This document shows positions 5,446 through 7,817 of a stretch of 7,817 nt of DNA, piece by piece (positions within the stretch are counted from its first letter, which is position 1; each line of letters begins with the position of its first letter). Position numbers and translations under genes: made by a program. The notes under the pieces were generated by a model, which was given only the letters and a program-made list of their open reading frames with translations, made no database searches and was not told the origin of the DNA. The DNA lies in contig CAMOCU010000037.1 in the NCBI GenBank assembly GCA_946610835.1, forward strand, positions 1 to 7,817, in the 5' to 3' direction. The DNA is from an uncultured Clostridia bacterium. GTDB taxonomy: Bacteria; Bacillota; Clostridia; Oscillospirales; Acutalibacteraceae.

Positions 5446-6840
5446 TCAGAAATCCGCGCTGCCCGTCGTTCTCGGGAAGGGGAGAACGTCGCGGATGTTG
5501 CTCACGCCTGTCAGATACATAATCAGCCGTTCAAAGCCCAGGCCGAATCCGGCGTGCCTTGTCCCGCCATAGCGCCGCAGATCAAGATACCAGTCATACG
5601 CGCTCACGTCAAGACCGCTTTCGCGGATGCGCGCCTCAAGCAGATCCAGCCGTTCCTCACGCTGGCTTCCGCCGATAATCTCGCCGATGCCGGGTACCAG
5701 CAGATCCACCGCCGCAACCGTCTTTCCGTCGTCGTTCAGCCGCATATAGAACGCTTTGATTTCTTTGGGATAATCCGTGACAAACACGGGGGAGCCGAAG
5801 ATCCGCTCCGTAAGGCACCGTTCGTGCTCGGTCTGCAGATCGCATCCCCACGAAACTTTGTACTCAAATTCGTCGTTATACTGCTCCAGCAGTTCCACAG
5901 CCTTGGTGTACGGGCAGCGGACAAACTCGGAGGAAACAACATGCTGCAGCCGCTCGAGCAGCCCCTTGTCGACAAAGCTGTTGAAGAAATTCAGCTCGTC
6001 CGGGCAGTGCTCCATGACGTAGGAAAGAACATATTTGATCATATCCTCCGCCAAACACATGTCGTCGTCCAGATCCGCAAACGCGATCTCCGGTTCGATC
6101 ATCCAGAATTCCGCCGCGTGACGCTGCGTATAGGAACGCTCTGCACGGAAGGTCGGGCCGAACGTGTAAATTTTGCCGAACGCCATTGCCATCGCTTCGC
6201 CCTGCAGCTGACCGGAAACGGTCAGGTAGGCGGGCTTGGCAAAAAAGTCCTGCGAATAATCGACCGAGCCGTCCGGATTTTTCGGTATATCGGCCGGATC
6301 GAGCGCTGTCACGCGGAACATTTCGCCCGCGCCCTCGCAATCGCTGCAGGTGATGAGCGGCGTATGCGCATAGATAAAGCCGCGTTCGTTGAAGAATTTG
6401 TGCAGCGCAAAAGCCGCCGCGGAACGCACACGGAACGCCGCGTTGAGCGTGTTGGCGCGCGGACGCAGATGCCCGATCGTGCGCAGATATTCCAGCGTAT
6501 GGCGTTTTTTCTGCAGCGGATAATCGGGGGAGGACACGCCCTCGATCTCCACGCTGTCGGCGTTGATCTCGAAAGGCTGCTTGGCCTCGGGCGTGAGCAC
6601 CACGACGCCGACGATGTTGACTGCCGCGCTGACATTGAGTTTGACAGCTTCGGCGTAATTCGCCAGCTTTTCGCGCTCCAGAATGATCTGTACACTCTTG
6701 AAGCAGCTGCCGTCATTGATTTCCATAAATCCGATGCTTTTGGAGTCGCGGACGGTGCGGATCCAGCCGCTGACGGCAATCTGTTTGCCGCCGAAGCTTT
6801 GCGGGTCGGCATACAATGCCGCCAATTCGGTTCGTTTCAT
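5446..6840 (-). CDS. asnS: Asparaginyl-tRNA synthetase
   Basis: A 464-residue class IIb synthetase that charges tRNA-Asn with asparagine using ATP in the cytoplasm. The N-terminal OB-fold anticodon-binding domain (about 18-102) includes VSGWIRTVRDSKSIGFMEINDGS (23-45). The catalytic domain follows, with HLRPRAN (124-130), the flipping-loop-type DCEGAGEMF (167-175), class II motif 2 FRAERSYTQRHAAEFWMIEPE (231-251) and motif 3 GFGLGFERLIMYLTGVSNIRDVLPFPR (431-457). The EGAGE and FRAE forms distinguish it from bacterial AspRS. Length is standard. The start at 6840 matches the family N terminus MKRT. An in-frame stop lies just upstream, so no longer form is possible. The ribosome-binding site is poor (AAAAGG 6858-6853, 12 nt away), unlike its neighbours. 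It is monocistronic with its own promoter and terminator, and no T-box lies in its short (about 30 nt) leader. Confidence 0.97.
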   Translation of the reverse strand: MKRTELAALYADPQSFGGKQIAVSGWIRTVRDSKSIGFMEINDGSCFKSVQIILEREKLANYAEAVKLNVSAAVNIVGVVVLTPEAKQPFEINADSVEIEGVSSPDYPLQKKRHTLEYLRTIGHLRPRANTLNAAFRVRSAAAFALHKFFNERGFIYAHTPLITCSDCEGAGEMFRVTALDPADIPKNPDGSVDYSQDFFAKPAYLTVSGQLQGEAMAMAFGKIYTFGPTFRAERSYTQRHAAEFWMIEPEIAFADLDDDMCLAEDMIKYVLSYVMEHCPDELNFFNSFVDKGLLERLQHVVSSEFVRCPYTKAVELLEQYNDEFEYKVSWGCDLQTEHERCLTERIFGSPVFVTDYPKEIKAFYMRLNDDGKTVAAVDLLVPGIGEIIGGSQREERLDLLEARIRESGLDVSAYDWYLDLRRYGGTRHAGFGLGFERLIMYLTGVSNIRDVLPFPRTTGSADF

Positions 6841-6877
6841 ATCGCATCACTGCCTTTTCAGAAAATCCTTTCTGCAT

Positions 6878-6906
6878 ATTATAATACAATTCACAAAGAA
6901 GGTCAA
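6878..6906 (-). promoter_or_regulatory. Strong sigma-A promoter of asnS
   Basis: On the - strand, TTGACC (6906-6901), a 17-bp spacer and the perfect TATAAT (6883-6878). The predicted start is near 6871. Confidence 0.9.
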
Positions 6907-6965
6907 GATGCAAGAAAAGCGAAAGAAAGAAAAAATCGTGCGCATCGGATTTTTCAGAGCCTCTC

Positions 6966-6994
6966 TTGCCCGCGGCGAGTAAATGTGGTATAAT
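6966..6994 (+). promoter_or_regulatory. Extended -10 promoter of pgsA
   Basis: TTGCCC (6966-6971), a 17-bp spacer and TATAAT (6989-6994), with TGG directly before it (6986-6988), making an extended -10. Transcription diverges from asnS. The roughly 60 bases between the two -35 boxes (6907-6965) are purine-rich and hold one AT-rich dyad. Confidence 0.87.
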
Positions 6995-7016
6995 AAATAA
7001 ATCAAACGATAAAACA

Positions 7017-7022
7017 GAGAGG
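7017..7022 (+). promoter_or_regulatory. Ribosome-binding site of pgsA
   Basis: GAGAGG with a 6-nt spacer to the ATG at 7029. It rules out the out-of-frame ATG at 7025 and the in-frame TTG at 6966, which is part of the -35 box. Confidence 0.75.
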
Positions 7023-7028
7023 TTATGT

Positions 7029-7598
7029 ATGAACACACCCAACAAACTGACGATTGCGCGCATGTGCGTGACGCCGTTTTTTCTGCTCGCGCTTGTGCTG
7101 GAATTTCCCTGCCATTTTCTGCTTGCCGCATTTTTGTTTGCGGCCGCGTCGGTCACGGATTTTATCGACGGCCGTCTTGCGCGCAAAAACAATCAGATCA
7201 CCGTATTCGGCAAGCTGCTCGATCCCGTTGCGGACAAGGTGCTGACCACGGCGGCGCTGCTTGCATTCATCCGGCTGGATCTGTGCAGCGTGTGGGCGGT
7301 GTGGCTGATTCTCACGCGCGAGTTTGCCGTCACGTCCATGCGCCTGATCGCGTCGGCGCAGGGGATCGTGATCCCGGCCAACATTTTCGGCAAGATCAAG
7401 ACGGCCTGCCAGATGATTTTTATCCTTGTGATCCTGCTGCTGGGCGAGTTTTCCGCCCGGGCGCCGTGGTTTGCGGCGCATCCGTCGGTTTATCCGGCTG
7501 TGTCGGATGTGCTTGTCTGGATCACCGCCGTGCTTGCGGTTGTGTCGGGCGTGATTTACTTTGCCCGCGCAAAAAAAAGAATTGACTTTTTCCGCTGA
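7029..7598 (+). CDS. pgsA: CDP-diacylglycerol--glycerol-3-phosphate 3-phosphatidyltransferase
   Basis: A 189-residue integral membrane enzyme of the CDP-alcohol phosphatidyltransferase family. It joins CDP-diacylglycerol and glycerol-3-phosphate to phosphatidylglycerophosphate, the committed step to phosphatidylglycerol and cardiolipin. The N-terminal NKLTIARMCVTPFFLL (5-20) is typical of PgsA. The family motif is complete: D44, D47-G48, A51-R52, G61, D65 and D69 in TDFIDGRLAR...FGKLLDPVADK. Hydrophobic segments at about 13-40, 74-95, 125-140 and 157-177 fit a membrane protein with about six helices. Length is normal. The gene has its own extended -10 promoter. No hairpin terminator follows; instead a new promoter overlaps its last codons (-35 at 7582-7587) and a T-box leader comes next. 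An A8 run (7571-7578) sits nine codons before the end. A different CDP-alcohol transferase substrate is possible but the N-terminal motif favours PgsA. Confidence 0.92.
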   Translation: MNTPNKLTIARMCVTPFFLLALVLEFPCHFLLAAFLFAAASVTDFIDGRLARKNNQITVFGKLLDPVADKVLTTAALLAFIRLDLCSVWAVWLILTREFAVTSMRLIASAQGIVIPANIFGKIKTACQMIFILVILLLGEFSARAPWFAAHPSVYPAVSDVLVWITAVLAVVSGVIYFARAKKRIDFFR

Positions 7599-7610
7599 GT
7601 TGCATATAAT
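7582..7610 (+). promoter_or_regulatory. Near-consensus sigma-A promoter of the T-box transcript, embedded in the pgsA 3' end
   Basis: TTGACT (7582-7587), a 17-bp spacer and TATAAT (7605-7610). The -35 box encodes Ile-Asp of pgsA near its C terminus. The A8 run at 7571-7578 lies just upstream and could act as an UP element. The predicted transcription start is near 7617. Confidence 0.88.
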
Positions 7611-7616
7611 ACAACC

Positions 7617-7817
7617 AGAGGCAAGGATGGGGAGGAGTACCTGTATACGCTCGTGCGGCAGAGAGCGACCCCGCGGACAGGCGTCCGTGCGCTGCAAGGG
7701 TCGCGGCACGAAGGCAGGGAATGCACCCCGGAGCCGGCGGGAGGAAATGCCCGCCCGTGTGGGATCGTTATATCCCGTGACGAGAGAAAAACCGGAGTGG
7801 AACCGCGTGCTCTACGC
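7617..7817 (+). ncRNA. T-box riboswitch, predicted tRNA-Cys specific (5' part; cut by window end)
   Basis: This is a T-box leader, which senses uncharged tRNA and lets transcription continue when the amino acid is short. Stem I: GGC 7620-7622 with GCC 7733-7735, a K-turn-like internal loop, then GGGG 7629-7632 with CCCC 7726-7729. The specifier loop has AGTA (7636-7639) on the left and GAA-UGC-A (7719-7725) on the right, so the specifier codon is UGC (Cys) at 7722-7724. Above it are CCTG/CAGG, CGTGC/GCACG, the conserved AGAGAG (7660-7665), GCGACCC/GGGTCGC (7665-7671/7698-7704) and a distal hairpin CGGAC/GTCCG. Stem II candidate: GGCGGG/CCCGCC (7736-7741/7750-7755). Stem III: GGGAT/ATCCC (7761-7765/7772-7776). 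The T-box proper, GTGGAACCGCG (7797-7807), has the bulge UGGA (7798-7801), which pairs with a U73-CCA end, as tRNA-Cys has. CCGCGT-GCTCT-ACGC at the edge looks like the first part of the terminator hairpin. The regulated gene, probably cysS or cysteine biosynthesis or uptake, lies outside. Confidence 0.9.

Noticed and set aside
5392..6993. A 533-codon open frame on the + strand opposite asnS
   Set aside because: It is antisense to an unmistakable AsnRS, is rich in Arg/His/Gln as expected from reading GC-rich codons backwards, crosses the asnS promoter and terminator, and has no family features.
6966..7028. A TTG start for pgsA at 6966
   Set aside because: The TTG is part of the -35 box, and the extended protein would be encoded upstream of the transcription start.
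7617..7817. A glycine or threonine T-box
   Set aside because: The UGGA bulge alone would allow Gly or Thr, but the triplet after GAA in the paired specifier loop is UGC. No GGN or ACN triplet sits in the specifier position.

Overview
The window looks like a chromosomal segment from a G+C-rich, gut-type Clostridia bacterium, most likely in the Oscillospirales/Ruminococcaceae range. This is inferred from several things: a CD1247-type acidic zinc-ribbon protein, Bacillota-style EF-P (Lys32 in a PGKG loop), strong AGGAGG ribosome-binding sites, sigma-A promoters with 17-bp spacers, a T-box riboswitch, and an AsnRS that matches its family throughout. No mobile element, phage gene or CRISPR array is visible.

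Layout, left to right. (1) 1-110: tRNA-Pro(UGG), lacking only its first base at the window edge, followed by a perfect 15-bp hairpin terminator. (2) 278-1774, + strand: a two-gene operon of a LicD-family phosphotransferase and an IspD-like nucleotidyltransferase that has lost the two active-site aspartates of the family. (3) 1821-1860: a terminator usable from both sides. (4) 3542-1884, - strand: a promoter, a GT8 glycosyltransferase and a VTT/TVP38-type membrane protein whose start overlaps the GT8 stop (ATGA). The two convergent operons together look like a small cell-surface glycan or phospho-polymer island. (5) 4727-3600, - strand: promoter, EF-P (efp), then the CD1247-type protein, then a terminator. 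(6) 5301-4810, - strand: a small lipoprotein of unknown function. (7) 6906-5400, - strand: asnS with its own near-consensus promoter and terminator. (8) 6966-7598, + strand: pgsA (phosphatidylglycerophosphate synthase), transcribed divergently from asnS with an extended -10 promoter. (9) 7582-7817, + strand: a consensus promoter whose -35 lies inside the end of pgsA, driving a T-box leader. Its specifier reads UGC (Cys) and its antiterminator bulge reads UGGA, fitting a U73 tRNA such as tRNA-Cys. The regulated gene lies beyond the window.

The genes are a mix of translation (tRNA-Pro, EF-P, AsnRS, the tRNA-sensing T-box) and envelope biogenesis (LicD/IspD-like, GT8/VTT, PgsA, lipoprotein). EF-P relieves ribosome stalling at proline runs, so its presence near a proline tRNA is thematically neat, but the two are separate transcription units. 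The least ordinary items are the LicD plus aspartate-less IspD-like pair, the Cys T-box placed directly behind pgsA with no other terminator between them, and the acidic zinc-ribbon protein co-transcribed with EF-P.
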